This document shows positions 1 to 8,020 of a stretch of DNA of 64,000 bases, piece by piece. Origin of the DNA: Lachnospiraceae bacterium (lineage in GTDB: Bacteria > Bacillota > Clostridia > Lachnospirales > Lachnospiraceae); assembly GCA_015057865.1 (NCBI GenBank), contig SVDH01000001.1, forward strand, positions 112,074 to 176,073, read 5' to 3'. The position numbers and the translations under genes were made by a program. The notes beneath the pieces are model-generated. The model saw only the letters and a list, made by a program, of their open reading frames with translations, was not told the DNA's origin and made no database searches. Numbering within the stretch: position 1 is the stretch's first letter; each line of letters starts with the position of its first letter.

Positions 1-61
1 CAAAAAGATCAAGCATCCGTATGATCAGGGGGTTTTGGCACGGCAGGGAATCGAGTACTAG
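1..61 (+). CDS. corrinoid adenosyltransferase (CobO/BtuR type), C-terminal fragment
   Basis: Only the last 19 codons are present, read in frame from base 2 to the TAG at 59-61, ending KHPYDQGVLARQGIEY. This tail resembles the conserved C-terminus of CobO/BtuR-type ATP:corrinoid adenosyltransferases, where a KH-[AP]-[FY]-x-x-G-x-x-A-x-x-G-[IV]-[DE]-Y pattern closes the protein (recalled family knowledge). These enzymes attach the adenosyl group to Co(I) corrinoids in the cytoplasm. The assignment rests on few residues but fits the adjacent corrinoid transport and biosynthesis genes. A new promoter begins 49 bp after the stop, so downstream genes need not depend on this gene. Confidence 0.55.
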   Translation, partial: KKIKHPYDQGVLARQGIEY

Positions 62-109
62 ACATACAAAAAAAGAATTGATTGATGCGAATATATTATG
101 GCAACACAA

Positions 110-138
110 TTGTACTTTTTAGCTCAGAATGATATAAT
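110..138 (+). promoter_or_regulatory. sigma-A type promoter of the corrinoid operon
   Basis: A -35 box TTGTAC (110-115) and a perfect -10 box TATAAT (133-138) are separated by exactly 17 bp. Transcription would start near 145 and run through the cobalamin riboswitch before the first coding region at 565. Confidence 0.75.
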
Positions 139-189
139 CGATGAGATTAAAGCTTGGGATTGTCCGTGCTTTTGAAAACAGAATAATGA

Positions 190-415
190 CAGATCTGCAG
201 GTGGCTGCCGGTTTCTGAACGGAATGGTTTAAAACGTTCAGAAATCACGCGGCTGAAAATGGGAATCCGGTGGGAATCCGGAACGATGCCGTCACTGTGT
301 ACGGGAGCAGCTCTCATCACGAATAAAAGAGTGAATCATTCGTGATCTAATCACTGGGAAACCGGGAAGAGAGAGCGCTGCGATGAACGAAGTCAGGAGA
401 CCTGCCTGCAGAGAT
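190..415 (+). promoter_or_regulatory. cobalamin riboswitch (AdoCbl type)
   Basis: The leader carries the hallmark B12 box AGTCAGGAGACCTGCC at 391-406, together with the upstream conserved core around 256-296 (GGGAATCCGGTGGGAATCC followed by a GCCxxCACTGT element) and the usual cobalamin-riboswitch layout of stems between about 195 and 410. It binds adenosylcobalamin and shuts off expression when corrinoid is plentiful. A small GCGC-TTCG-GCGC hairpin follows at 424-435 and a CCTGCAGG palindrome plus T-run at about 505-517. Either could belong to the expression platform, but no textbook terminator is obvious, so control may be at translation. The first gene, a binding lipoprotein, starts 150 bp after the aptamer. 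Confidence 0.9.
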
Positions 416-564
416 AGAACAAGGCGCTTCGGCGCGATGTGATTTGCGGTCCACAGATTACGGTTCAGGATGCAGCAGATTCTTTTTGGTAATAAAAGAA
501 CTGCCTGCAGGATTTTTGTGACGGCTGCAATGTGCAGCTGTTTTGTTTTTTACGGGAAACTATT

Positions 565-1773
565 ATGAAAAAAATGATCAAAAAAATCGCCTTACTGTTG
601 GCAATCTGTGTGGCTTCGCTTTCCGTTTTATCTGCCTGTGGCACAGGCGGGACAACATCCGGAGAGACTTCTTCCGGGCAGGAAGCAGCAGATGGCAGTG
701 TATCCGCAGAGACAGAAAACTGGGAGCCTGCAGCACCTGAGATTGCGGGTCTTACATTGACAGAGCAGATGCAGACGGATTATACCGAACAGTTTGCGGT
801 TTACAAATATGAAGACGGTTATGCGGTTTTTGATATCCGGGAGGAAGGACAGTTTCTTCTCGTGCCGGATGGACAGGACATACCGGCTGATCTGCCTGCA
901 GGCATGACTGTTTTGCAGCAGCCAAAGCATATTTACCTGGCGGCGACAGCGCTGATGTCTCTGTTTACCTCGATGAATGGAATGGATGTCGTATCGATGA
1001 CCTCCTTAGAAGAGGATGAGTGGACGTTTGATGCGGCACAGGAAGCGATGGAAAGCGGCGCTGTGAAATATGCCGGAAAGTACCGTGAGCCGGATTACGA
1101 AATGCTCGTATCAGAAGGGTGTGATCTGGCAATTGAATCGACCATGATCTATCATGTGCCGGAAGTGCAGGAACAGATTGAAAATCTGGGGATTCCGGTT
1201 CTGATCGACCGCTCCAGTTATGAGAGCAATCCGCTTGGCAGAGCAGAATGGATTCGCCTTTATGGCGTGCTGAGCGGGCATGAAGAAGAAGCGGATGCGT
1301 TTTTTGCGGAGCAGGAAAAGCTGATCGAGGGCCTGGAAGACTTTGAGAATACCGAGTTGACAGTCGCGTTTTTCTATATTTCAGCTGACGGGAAAGCTGT
1401 TGTCCGTGCCAGCACGGATTATGTGCCGATGATGATTGAGATGGCCGGCGGGCGGTATGCATTTGCAGATGTCATCAATGATTCGGGACGGTCTTCCATT
1501 CCGATGAGCATGGAGACGTTTTATAATATTGCAGAGAATGCAGATATTATTATATACAACAGCAGTATCGATAACTCTGTGAAGACTTTGCAGGATCTGG
1601 AAAACAAAGATCCGGTGATCGCAAGTCTTAAGGCGGTGCAGGAGGGCAATTGCTGGTCTTCTGGAAATTCGATCTATCAGCGGCCGGACATCGCCGGAAG
1701 CATGATCATGGACTTTCACAATCTGCTGACAGGGAATATCGATCAGCTTCAGTATCTGTCAAAGCTGGAGTAA
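565..1773 (+). CDS. ABC transporter substrate-binding lipoprotein (corrinoid/iron-chelate type)
   Basis: This is the extracytoplasmic binding protein of an importer, 402 aa. An in-frame ATG at 532 exists, but the ATG at 565 gives a canonical lipoprotein signal peptide (KK-rich start, hydrophobic core, lipobox LSAC with Cys25), so 565 is chosen; another ATG lies at 574. The mature part has the class III (FecB/BtuF-like) two-lobe pattern, including a VVSMTSLEED segment, a first-lobe end GCDLAIES and a second lobe around AGGRYAFADV. It is followed 9 bp later by a FecCD permease and then by the ATPase. The upstream cobalamin riboswitch suggests the cargo is a corrinoid; heme or ferric chelates remain possible from the fold alone. 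Confidence 0.85.
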   Translation: MKKMIKKIALLLAICVASLSVLSACGTGGTTSGETSSGQEAADGSVSAETENWEPAAPEIAGLTLTEQMQTDYTEQFAVYKYEDGYAVFDIREEGQFLLVPDGQDIPADLPAGMTVLQQPKHIYLAATALMSLFTSMNGMDVVSMTSLEEDEWTFDAAQEAMESGAVKYAGKYREPDYEMLVSEGCDLAIESTMIYHVPEVQEQIENLGIPVLIDRSSYESNPLGRAEWIRLYGVLSGHEEEADAFFAEQEKLIEGLEDFENTELTVAFFYISADGKAVVRASTDYVPMMIEMAGGRYAFADVINDSGRSSIPMSMETFYNIAENADIIIYNSSIDNSVKTLQDLENKDPVIASLKAVQEGNCWSSGNSIYQRPDIAGSMIMDFHNLLTGNIDQLQYLSKLE

Positions 1774-1782
1774 TTAACAGGT

Positions 1783-2859
1783 ATGGAACAAAAACAAACA
1801 GTACAGCCAAATGGCGGCATACATTCCTTTCATCAGGAAAATATCCGGCGAAAAAGCAGATTCGCGATCGTATTTATTCTGCTTGCGATCGCTTTTTGCG
1901 TGATCGTCGTGATCAATATCAATTCCGGAAATGTACATATCCCGATCTCACAGATCGCAAAGATCATATTTACACATTCCGGAGCAGAGAAGGATATCAA
2001 TATCATCTGGCAGATCCGTCTGCCGCGGATCCTGATGGCAGCGATCCTTGGAGGCGGTCTGGCGACATCAGGTTTTCTGCTGCAGACATTCTTTGAGAAC
2101 CCGATCGCAGGTCCGTTCGTACTGGGTATCTCATCCGGAGCGAAGATGGTCGTGGCACTGGTCATGATCTTTGGTTTGCTGCATGGTTTGGTGATGAATT
2201 CCTGGACATATATCATCGCGGCCTTTATCGGATCCTTAATGTCGACCGGATTTATCCTGCTTGTGGCAAGACGGATCCGGAATATGGCGGCACTTTTGGT
2301 GGCCGGTATCATGATCGGCTATATCTGCAATGCGATCACGGATTTTGTCGTTACGTTTGCGGACGATTCCGATATCGTCAATCTGCGTGGCTGGTCACTG
2401 GGAAGCTTTTCCGGTATGAGCTGGGCCAATGTCTGGATCAGCCTTGGCGTGATCGGTGTGACATTCGTTTTGACGATGCTTTGCGCAAAACCGATCCATG
2501 CATATCAGATGGGAGAAGCCTATGCGCAGAGCATGGGTGTGAACATCAAGTTCTTCCGTGTGGTGCTGATCCTGTTATCAAGCATCCTTTCGGCGACTGT
2601 TACGGCGTTTGCAGGACCCATTTCGTTTGTGGGAATCGCGGTTCCGTTTCTGGCAAAAGCATTTCTTGGTTCGTCAAAACCGCTGGTGGTGCTGCCGGCG
2701 AATTTTCTGGTCGGCGCTGTGTTCTGTATGCTGTGCGACCTGATCGCGCGGCTTGCGTTTGCACCGGTCGAACTGAATATCAGCACGGTAACATCGATCT
2801 TCGGTGCACCGATCGTCATCTATATCCTCATCAGCAGAAGGAGGGGACGCAATGGATAA
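1783..2859 (+). CDS. FecCD-family ABC transporter permease (BtuC-like)
   Basis: A 358-aa polytopic membrane protein of the FecCD/BtuC family. Residues 20-45 form the first membrane helix. The motif IRLPRILMAAILGGGLATSG (about 78-97) is the family signature, followed by ENPIAGPFVLGISSGAK and, near the C-terminus, GPISFVGIAVPFLAK, which in BtuC-type permeases contacts the ATPase. It would act as a homodimer translocating the substrate delivered by the preceding lipoprotein. The stop codon overlaps the ATPase start by 8 bp, indicating translational coupling. Confidence 0.93.
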   Translation: MEQKQTVQPNGGIHSFHQENIRRKSRFAIVFILLAIAFCVIVVININSGNVHIPISQIAKIIFTHSGAEKDINIIWQIRLPRILMAAILGGGLATSGFLLQTFFENPIAGPFVLGISSGAKMVVALVMIFGLLHGLVMNSWTYIIAAFIGSLMSTGFILLVARRIRNMAALLVAGIMIGYICNAITDFVVTFADDSDIVNLRGWSLGSFSGMSWANVWISLGVIGVTFVLTMLCAKPIHAYQMGEAYAQSMGVNIKFFRVVLILLSSILSATVTAFAGPISFVGIAVPFLAKAFLGSSKPLVVLPANFLVGAVFCMLCDLIARLAFAPVELNISTVTSIFGAPIVIYILISRRRGRNG

Positions 2860-3967
2860 GACTTATTTTTCCATCGACCATCTTTCTGTCGGATATAACA
2901 AGCAGGTTCTGATCCGGGATATTTGTGTCGATATCAAAAAAGGAGAGATCGTTACACTGATCGGACCGAACGGTGCCGGGAAGTCGACGATATTAAAAAG
3001 TATTACCAGACAGCTGTCTCTTTTAGGCGGCAAAGTCATGTTTGATGAACAGAATCTTCTGGAAATGTCGTTTCGGGAGATGTCCCAGAAAATGGCGGTT
3101 GTTCTGACAGAGCGGATGAAGCCGGAGCTGATGACCTGCGCGGATATCGTAGCGACAGGCCGGTATCCATATACGGGGCGCCTCGGCGTCCTGACACCGG
3201 AGGACGAGGCTAAGGTCGATGCGGCGCTGGCGGCAGTGAATGCGTCAGATCTTGCAGGAAGAGACTTTAATGCGATCAGTGACGGGCAGCGGCAGAGAAT
3301 CCTGTTGGCGCGTGCGATCTGTCAGGAGCCGGAGATGATCATTCTGGATGAGCCGACATCGTTTCTGGACGTGCGGTATAAGCTGGAACTTTTGTCGATC
3401 CTGACCCGGATGGCAAAGGAAAAGGATATCACGATCATCATGACGCTGCATGAGATCGATCTGGCACAGAAGGTGTCGGATAAGATCGTTTGTGTGCACG
3501 GTGAGACGATCTATGCATATGGGACTCCGGCAGAGATTTTCGAAGAGGAGCGGATCAAAAACCTCTATAACATCGACAATGGATTTTATGATCCCGTTTT
3601 TGGCAGTATTGAACTGGCCAAGGTGGAGGCTGAGCCGGATGTGTTTGTGATTTCCGGTGCCGGCTCGGGAATTCCTGTATTCCGTGCACTGCGTAAGGAA
3701 AACAAAGCGTTTATTGCCGGCATTCTGCATACGAATGATATTGATTATGAACTGGCGAGGCTTTTGGCTGCGGAAGTGGTCACGGAAGCACCATTTGAGC
3801 CGATCGGTGATGCGGCGATTGCGCAGGCGAAGGCAGCGATCGACCGGTGCAGCGAAGTGATCGTATGCGATTTTCCGGTTGGGCAGATGAATCAGCGGAT
3901 CAAAGAGCTGATTGATTATGCGAATGAACAGGGAAAAAACAATGCACATACATTGTTTTCTCAATAA
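2852..3967 (+). CDS. ABC transporter ATP-binding protein with C-terminal extension (BtuD/FepC-like)
   Basis: ATPase subunit of the importer, 371 aa. The start at ATG 2852 is supported by AGAAGGAGGGG at 2836-2846; a longer in-frame reading from 2804 would lie inside the permease gene. Walker A is GPNGAGKST (about 34-42) and Walker B IILDEPTS is followed by the H-loop MTLHE. The ABC signature reads ISDGQRQR instead of the usual LSGGQ. The ABC domain ends near residue 255. A further ~110 residues form a Rossmann-like extension starting around VFVISGAGSGIPVFRALR and containing VIVCDFPVGQMNQRIKEL. Simple BtuD or FepC proteins (about 250-260 aa) lack this extension and its role is unknown. Confidence 0.9.
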   Translation: MDKTYFSIDHLSVGYNKQVLIRDICVDIKKGEIVTLIGPNGAGKSTILKSITRQLSLLGGKVMFDEQNLLEMSFREMSQKMAVVLTERMKPELMTCADIVATGRYPYTGRLGVLTPEDEAKVDAALAAVNASDLAGRDFNAISDGQRQRILLARAICQEPEMIILDEPTSFLDVRYKLELLSILTRMAKEKDITIIMTLHEIDLAQKVSDKIVCVHGETIYAYGTPAEIFEEERIKNLYNIDNGFYDPVFGSIELAKVEAEPDVFVISGAGSGIPVFRALRKENKAFIAGILHTNDIDYELARLLAAEVVTEAPFEPIGDAAIAQAKAAIDRCSEVIVCDFPVGQMNQRIKELIDYANEQGKNNAHTLFSQ

Positions 3968-4018
3968 ATTGTGGCGTGTTTTTGCCACGGTCAAACAAAT
4001 AAAAGGAGGACTAGAAAC

Positions 4019-5281
4019 ATGAAAAAGAGAATTCTTGCTGTAAGTATGGCTGTTGTTGTCGTACTTGGTATGGCTCTGGCAACCGGTTGCGGTCAGTCAG
4101 CTGCTCCTGATGCAGCAGCATCCGCAGCAGGCGAAGCAGGCGCAGCGGTAAGTGCAGCAGAAGAAGGCGCAGCAGAAGATGCTGCAGTAGCAGAGGTGAA
4201 TGGTTTGATTGAAGCAATTCAGGTTCAGGAGTGGACAGAGACCACAGAGGCTGATTGTGCAGCAGCAAAGGCAGCATATGACGCACTGAGCGATGAGCAG
4301 AAAGAAATGCTTGACGATCCGGATTACTTTGGTCTGGATACAGGCGATGCATCCGCAGACGATCCGCTGAATCAGGATGAGATCGGTGAGAACGAGCTGC
4401 TGGTTGTAAGCTTTGGTACATCCTTCAACGAGAGCCGTGCAACTGATATCGGCGGCGTAGAGAAGGCTCTGGCAGAAGCTTATCCGGATTGGTCCGTAAG
4501 AAGAGCTTTCACAGCTCAGATCATCATCAACCACGTACTGGCACGTGACGGCGAGTCCATCGATAACGTAGATCAGGCTCTGCAGCGCGCGATCGCTAAT
4601 GGGGTTAAGAACCTTGTCATCCAGCCGACACATCTGATGCATGGTGCTGAATATGAAGAGCTGGCAGAAGCAGTCGCAGCAGTGGAAGATCAGTTTGAAT
4701 CTGTTAAGATCGCTGAACCGCTTCTGGGCACAGTAGGAGCAGACATTTCCGAGATCAACGCAGACAAGGAAGCAGCAGCGAAGGCTATGGTTGCAGAAGC
4801 AGCCAGCGTAGCAGGCGCAGATTCTATTGAAGCACTTGCAGAAGACGGAACTGCGATCGTATTCATGGGTCATGGAACATCTCACGAAGCAAGCATTACC
4901 TATGATCAGATGAGCACACAGATGGCAGAGCTTGGCTATGACAACGTATTCGTTGGTACCGTTGAAGGAAATCCGGCTGACACAGCACTTCCGGAAGTAA
5001 AGAAGGCTGTTGAGGCTGCAGGTTACACCAAAGTCATCCTTCGCCCGATGATGGTTGTTGCAGGCGATCATGCAAACAACGACATGGCAGCTGATGAAGA
5101 AGGTTCATGGTACTATGGATTTGTTAACGGCGGCGCATTCGAGGTAGAAGGTGCTGATGAAGCAGTCGATATTGGCGCTGGATTTGGTGCTGACAATGTA
5201 ACTTGCCAGATTGAAGGTCTTGGAAGAATCCCGGCAATCGAGCAGATGTATGTTGAGCATACTGGTGCTGTAATCGAGTAA
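4019..5281 (+). CDS. cbiK: sirohydrochlorin cobaltochelatase CbiK, lipoprotein form
   Basis: CbiK inserts Co(II) into sirohydrochlorin in the anaerobic corrin pathway. Classical CbiK is cytoplasmic and about 260 aa; this one is 420 aa because it begins with a lipoprotein signal (hydrophobic 5-20, lipobox ATGC, Cys24), an Ala/Glu-rich spacer (25-60) and a short helical module (about 60-100, with AAYDALSDEQ). The chelatase domain runs from about 126 to 415. Candidate metal-binding residues are His205/His208 in QPTHLMHG and His285 in MGHGTSHE, followed by VEGNP and AGDHANNDM as in CbiK. AAAGGAGGA at 4002-4010 sets the start. The predicted location outside the membrane is unusual. It sits between the importer and another lipoprotein, suggesting that tetrapyrrole metallation or binding happens at the cell surface. 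Confidence 0.9.
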   Translation: MKKRILAVSMAVVVVLGMALATGCGQSAAPDAAASAAGEAGAAVSAAEEGAAEDAAVAEVNGLIEAIQVQEWTETTEADCAAAKAAYDALSDEQKEMLDDPDYFGLDTGDASADDPLNQDEIGENELLVVSFGTSFNESRATDIGGVEKALAEAYPDWSVRRAFTAQIIINHVLARDGESIDNVDQALQRAIANGVKNLVIQPTHLMHGAEYEELAEAVAAVEDQFESVKIAEPLLGTVGADISEINADKEAAAKAMVAEAASVAGADSIEALAEDGTAIVFMGHGTSHEASITYDQMSTQMAELGYDNVFVGTVEGNPADTALPEVKKAVEAAGYTKVILRPMMVVAGDHANNDMAADEEGSWYYGFVNGGAFEVEGADEAVDIGAGFGADNVTCQIEGLGRIPAIEQMYVEHTGAVIE

Positions 5282-5324
5282 TTTGCGCTTTAAAGAATGA
5301 CATCATATATGTGACTGATGAAAA

Positions 5325-5356
5325 CCGCCCCGGGGCAATGCTTCGGGGCGGCTTTC
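5325..5356 (+). terminator. hairpin after cbiK, weak intrinsic terminator
   Basis: A perfect 8-bp GC-rich stem (CCGCCCCG at 5325-5332 with CGGGGCGG at 5344-5351) is followed only by CTTTCT. The short T-tract suggests partial termination, so the biosynthetic genes downstream may receive read-through. Confidence 0.65.
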
Positions 5357-5380
5357 TCGAATGAGTCAAGGGGGTTATTG

Positions 5381-6328
5381 ATGAAGATTAAGAAGTTAAG
5401 TATAATATGTGCATGTGTGTTGGCCTTTGTCTTTGCATTTACAGGCTGCCAGAGCAGCGGCACAGACAATGGAAACCAGGCTGCAAGCTCGGCTGAGGAA
5501 GCAGCACCGGCTGTGAATGCATATGGCCTCAAAGACGGCACCTATGTTGCTACATTTACAACGGATAATAAGATGTTCCATGTCAATGAAGCCAATGAAG
5601 ATATGGGCATTCTGACTGTTGAAAACGGAGAGATGACCATTCATGTCAGTCTGCAGTCCAAAAAGGTCGTAAACCTGTTCCCGGGAACGGCAGAGGATGC
5701 GCAAAAAGATGGTGCTGTACTGTTAGAGCCGACAGTAGATACCGTAACTTACAGTGATGGGATTTCCTCTGAAGTCTACGGATTTGACATTCCGGTGCCG
5801 GCGATCGATGAGGAGTTTGATGTTGCGCTGATCGGAACACATGATAACTGGTATACGCATAAGGTTGTCGTTTCCAATCCGGTTCCGGGAAATGATATTT
5901 CGGAATTCCTGTCAACCAATACGTCTGAGGAAGCAACGGATTACGCATCAATAGTTCCGGCAGATTCCGCTGTTGAAGCCGTCTCGATCGAAGGCGTTGA
6001 GGACGGAACATATACGATTGAAGTAGCGATGGATGGCGGTACGGGCCGTGCAAGCATCACATCTCCGACAGGACTGTATGTCGTTGACGGAAAGGCGTAT
6101 GCACAGATCGAATGGAGCAGTCCGAACTATGATTACATGCTGGTCGATGGGGAGCGGTTTGATCCGGTCAATGAAGACGGCAATTCTGTTTTCCTGATTC
6201 CGGTAACAGCGGTTGATGAAGCGATGGATGTTGTCGGAGATACGACAGCGATGAGCGAAGCACATGAGATTGATTACACGCTGATATTTAACAGTGAAAG
6301 TATCAGTTCGGCTGCAACAGCAGAATAA
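5381..6328 (+). CDS. lipoprotein with two repeat domains, NEAT-like, function unproven
   Basis: A 315-aa secreted lipoprotein. The start at ATG 5381 (after AAGGGGG) gives a signal peptide with lipobox FTGC; an earlier in-frame ATG at 5318 lies inside the terminator hairpin and is rejected. Two beta-rich repeats follow: about 45-175 (LKDGTYVATF ... NWYTHKVVVSNP) and about 205-305 (VEDGTYTIEV ... WSSPNYDYMLVDG ... HEIDYTLIF). The DGTY openings and aromatic-rich strands recall NEAT-type heme/tetrapyrrole-binding domains, but I cannot establish this from sequence alone. It lies between the lipoprotein CbiK and cobM, so a role in capturing or handing over a tetrapyrrole or cobalt at the surface is an inference. 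Confidence 0.7.
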   Translation: MKIKKLSIICACVLAFVFAFTGCQSSGTDNGNQAASSAEEAAPAVNAYGLKDGTYVATFTTDNKMFHVNEANEDMGILTVENGEMTIHVSLQSKKVVNLFPGTAEDAQKDGAVLLEPTVDTVTYSDGISSEVYGFDIPVPAIDEEFDVALIGTHDNWYTHKVVVSNPVPGNDISEFLSTNTSEEATDYASIVPADSAVEAVSIEGVEDGTYTIEVAMDGGTGRASITSPTGLYVVDGKAYAQIEWSSPNYDYMLVDGERFDPVNEDGNSVFLIPVTAVDEAMDVVGDTTAMSEAHEIDYTLIFNSESISSAATAE

Positions 6329-6392
6329 TTGTTCCAAAAAAATGGAAAGAATAACAGAATCTTTTTTGAAACTGGATTAGAATGGAGAAATC

Positions 6393-7250
6393 ATGAATCA
6401 GACTGAGCAGGGAAATAAGGGGATGGTGCATATCGTCGGAGCAGGCTCCGGAGCAGCGGATCTGATCACGGTGCGCGGCATGCATTTTTTAGAGAAGGCA
6501 GATGTTGTGATCTATGCGGGCAGTCTTGTGAATCCTGCTCTTTTGGATTATTGCAAAGAGGGATGCAGGATTTTTAACAGCGCAGAAATGACACTCGAAG
6601 AAGTCCTTTCCTGTATTGAAGAAGCCAGTGAGAAAGGCGAGATGATCGTCAGACTGCATACGGGTGATCCGAGTCTTTACGGTGCGATCCAGGAGCAGAT
6701 GGATGTGTTAAGAGAAAAGGGGATTCCGTTTGATATTACGCCCGGCGTGTCTAGTTTTTCGGGTGCGGCTGCAGCAGTGCAGAGAGAGTTTACGCTGCCC
6801 GGGATCAGCCAGTCTCTGATCCTGACCAGGATGGAAGGCAGAACACCGGTACCTGAGCGGGAGTCATTAAAAAAGATGGCAGAGCACGGGTGCTCTATGG
6901 CGCTCTTTCTGTCAGCCGGCATGACGGAGGCGGTACAGGAAGCGCTCCTTGCAGGAGCTTATACAGAGGACACACCAATTGCTGTTGTTTACAAGGCAAC
7001 CTGGCCGGAGCAGAGGATCTTAAGATGTCATCTGGGGAATTTTGCGGAAGAAGTGAAAAAGGCAGGGATCACGAAGACAGCACAGATCCTGGTCGGAGAT
7101 TTTCTAGAAGCATCACCGGAGGACAGCAGCCACGCAGATGGCGTGATTGCAGGTGAAGATACAGGAACGCAGCCGGTTTCCTATGAAAGAAGCAAGCTTT
7201 ATGATCCAGGATTTACGACGGAATTCCGGAAGGGGACAGATACAGAATGA
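6393..7250 (+). CDS. cobM: precorrin-4/cobalt-precorrin-4 C(11)-methyltransferase (CobM/CbiF)
   Basis: An S-adenosylmethionine-dependent tetrapyrrole methylase of 285 aa that methylates C-11 of the corrin precursor. Family motifs are visible: HIVGAGSGAADLITVRG at the N-terminus, YAGSLVNP, the SAM-binding LHTGDPSLYGA, and ITPGVSSFSGAAAAVQREFT, which is typical of CobM/CbiF. The last about 40 residues are a less conserved tail. The stop overlaps the following cobJ start by 4 bp (ATGA), so the two are co-translated. The neighbouring CbiK indicates the cobalt-early substrate. Confidence 0.95.
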   Translation: MNQTEQGNKGMVHIVGAGSGAADLITVRGMHFLEKADVVIYAGSLVNPALLDYCKEGCRIFNSAEMTLEEVLSCIEEASEKGEMIVRLHTGDPSLYGAIQEQMDVLREKGIPFDITPGVSSFSGAAAAVQREFTLPGISQSLILTRMEGRTPVPERESLKKMAEHGCSMALFLSAGMTEAVQEALLAGAYTEDTPIAVVYKATWPEQRILRCHLGNFAEEVKKAGITKTAQILVGDFLEASPEDSSHADGVIAGEDTGTQPVSYERSKLYDPGFTTEFRKGTDTE

Positions 7251-7993
7251 AAGAATTATATTTGGTCGGCATTGGACCGGGGGAAGAAAAACAGATGACA
7301 GTGGCAGCACATGAAGCGCTTGAAAAAGCGGATGTGTTGTGTGGATATACAGCGTATATTAATCTGATCAAGGACCGCTATCCTGGCAAAGAGTTTTACT
7401 CCACACCGATGAAGCATGAGGTGGCCCGCTGTCAGTGGGCGATCGACACAGCGGTATCCGGCAAGAGTGTTGCGATGCTCTGCAGCGGGGATGCAGGTGT
7501 ATATGGCATGGCAGGTCCGATCCTTGAGCTGATCGAAAATGATCCGAAGGCGATGGAAGTAGAGGTAGAGATGATCCCGGGTGTGAGCGCAGTGCTTTCC
7601 GGTGCGGCACTTTTGGGTGCACCGCTGATGAGCGATTTTTGTGTGATCTCCCTTTCAGATCTTTTGACCCCGTGGCCAATGATCGAGAAGCGTCTCCGCA
7701 TGGCGGCGGAAGGGGATTTTTCCATCGTTTTATATAATCCGATGTCGCATCACAGACCGGAGCATTTAAAGCATGCATGTGAGATCCTGCTGGAATCAAA
7801 ATCTGCGGATACTGTTTGCGGATGGGCAAAGAATATCGGCAGAGAAGGGGAAGAAAAGAAGATCCTTTCCCTGCAGGAGTTAAAAGACGAGAAACTGGAT
7901 ATGTTCAGCACGGTTTTCATCGGTGCGTCTACGACAAAGTCAATCGGTGAGTGGATGGTAACACCGCGCGGGTATGCGTATCCGGAAGAGTAA
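7247..7993 (+). CDS. cobJ: precorrin-3B/cobalt-precorrin-3 C(17)-methyltransferase (CobJ/CbiH)
   Basis: A 248-aa SAM-dependent methylase catalysing C-17 methylation and ring contraction. It starts with YLVGIGPGEEKQMT, then CGYTAYINLI, the SAM-site CSGDAGVYGMAGP, GVSAVLSGAALLGAPLMSDF and FSIVLYNPMSHHRPEHL, all diagnostic of CobJ/CbiH. The length matches the stand-alone enzyme, with no fusion to CbiG or to a ferredoxin-like domain. It is coupled to cobM by a 4-bp overlap and followed 27 bp later by cobT. Confidence 0.95.
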   Translation: MKELYLVGIGPGEEKQMTVAAHEALEKADVLCGYTAYINLIKDRYPGKEFYSTPMKHEVARCQWAIDTAVSGKSVAMLCSGDAGVYGMAGPILELIENDPKAMEVEVEMIPGVSAVLSGAALLGAPLMSDFCVISLSDLLTPWPMIEKRLRMAAEGDFSIVLYNPMSHHRPEHLKHACEILLESKSADTVCGWAKNIGREGEEKKILSLQELKDEKLDMFSTVFIGASTTKSIGEWMVTPRGYAYPEE

Positions 7994-8020
7994 AGCGTTT
8001 GAAACAGGCGGAAGGTATTT

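Noticed and set aside
4097..5071. 324-codon minus-strand frame opposite cbiK
   Set aside because: Cys/Leu-rich composition mirrors Ala/Glu codons of the real gene; no recognisable motif.
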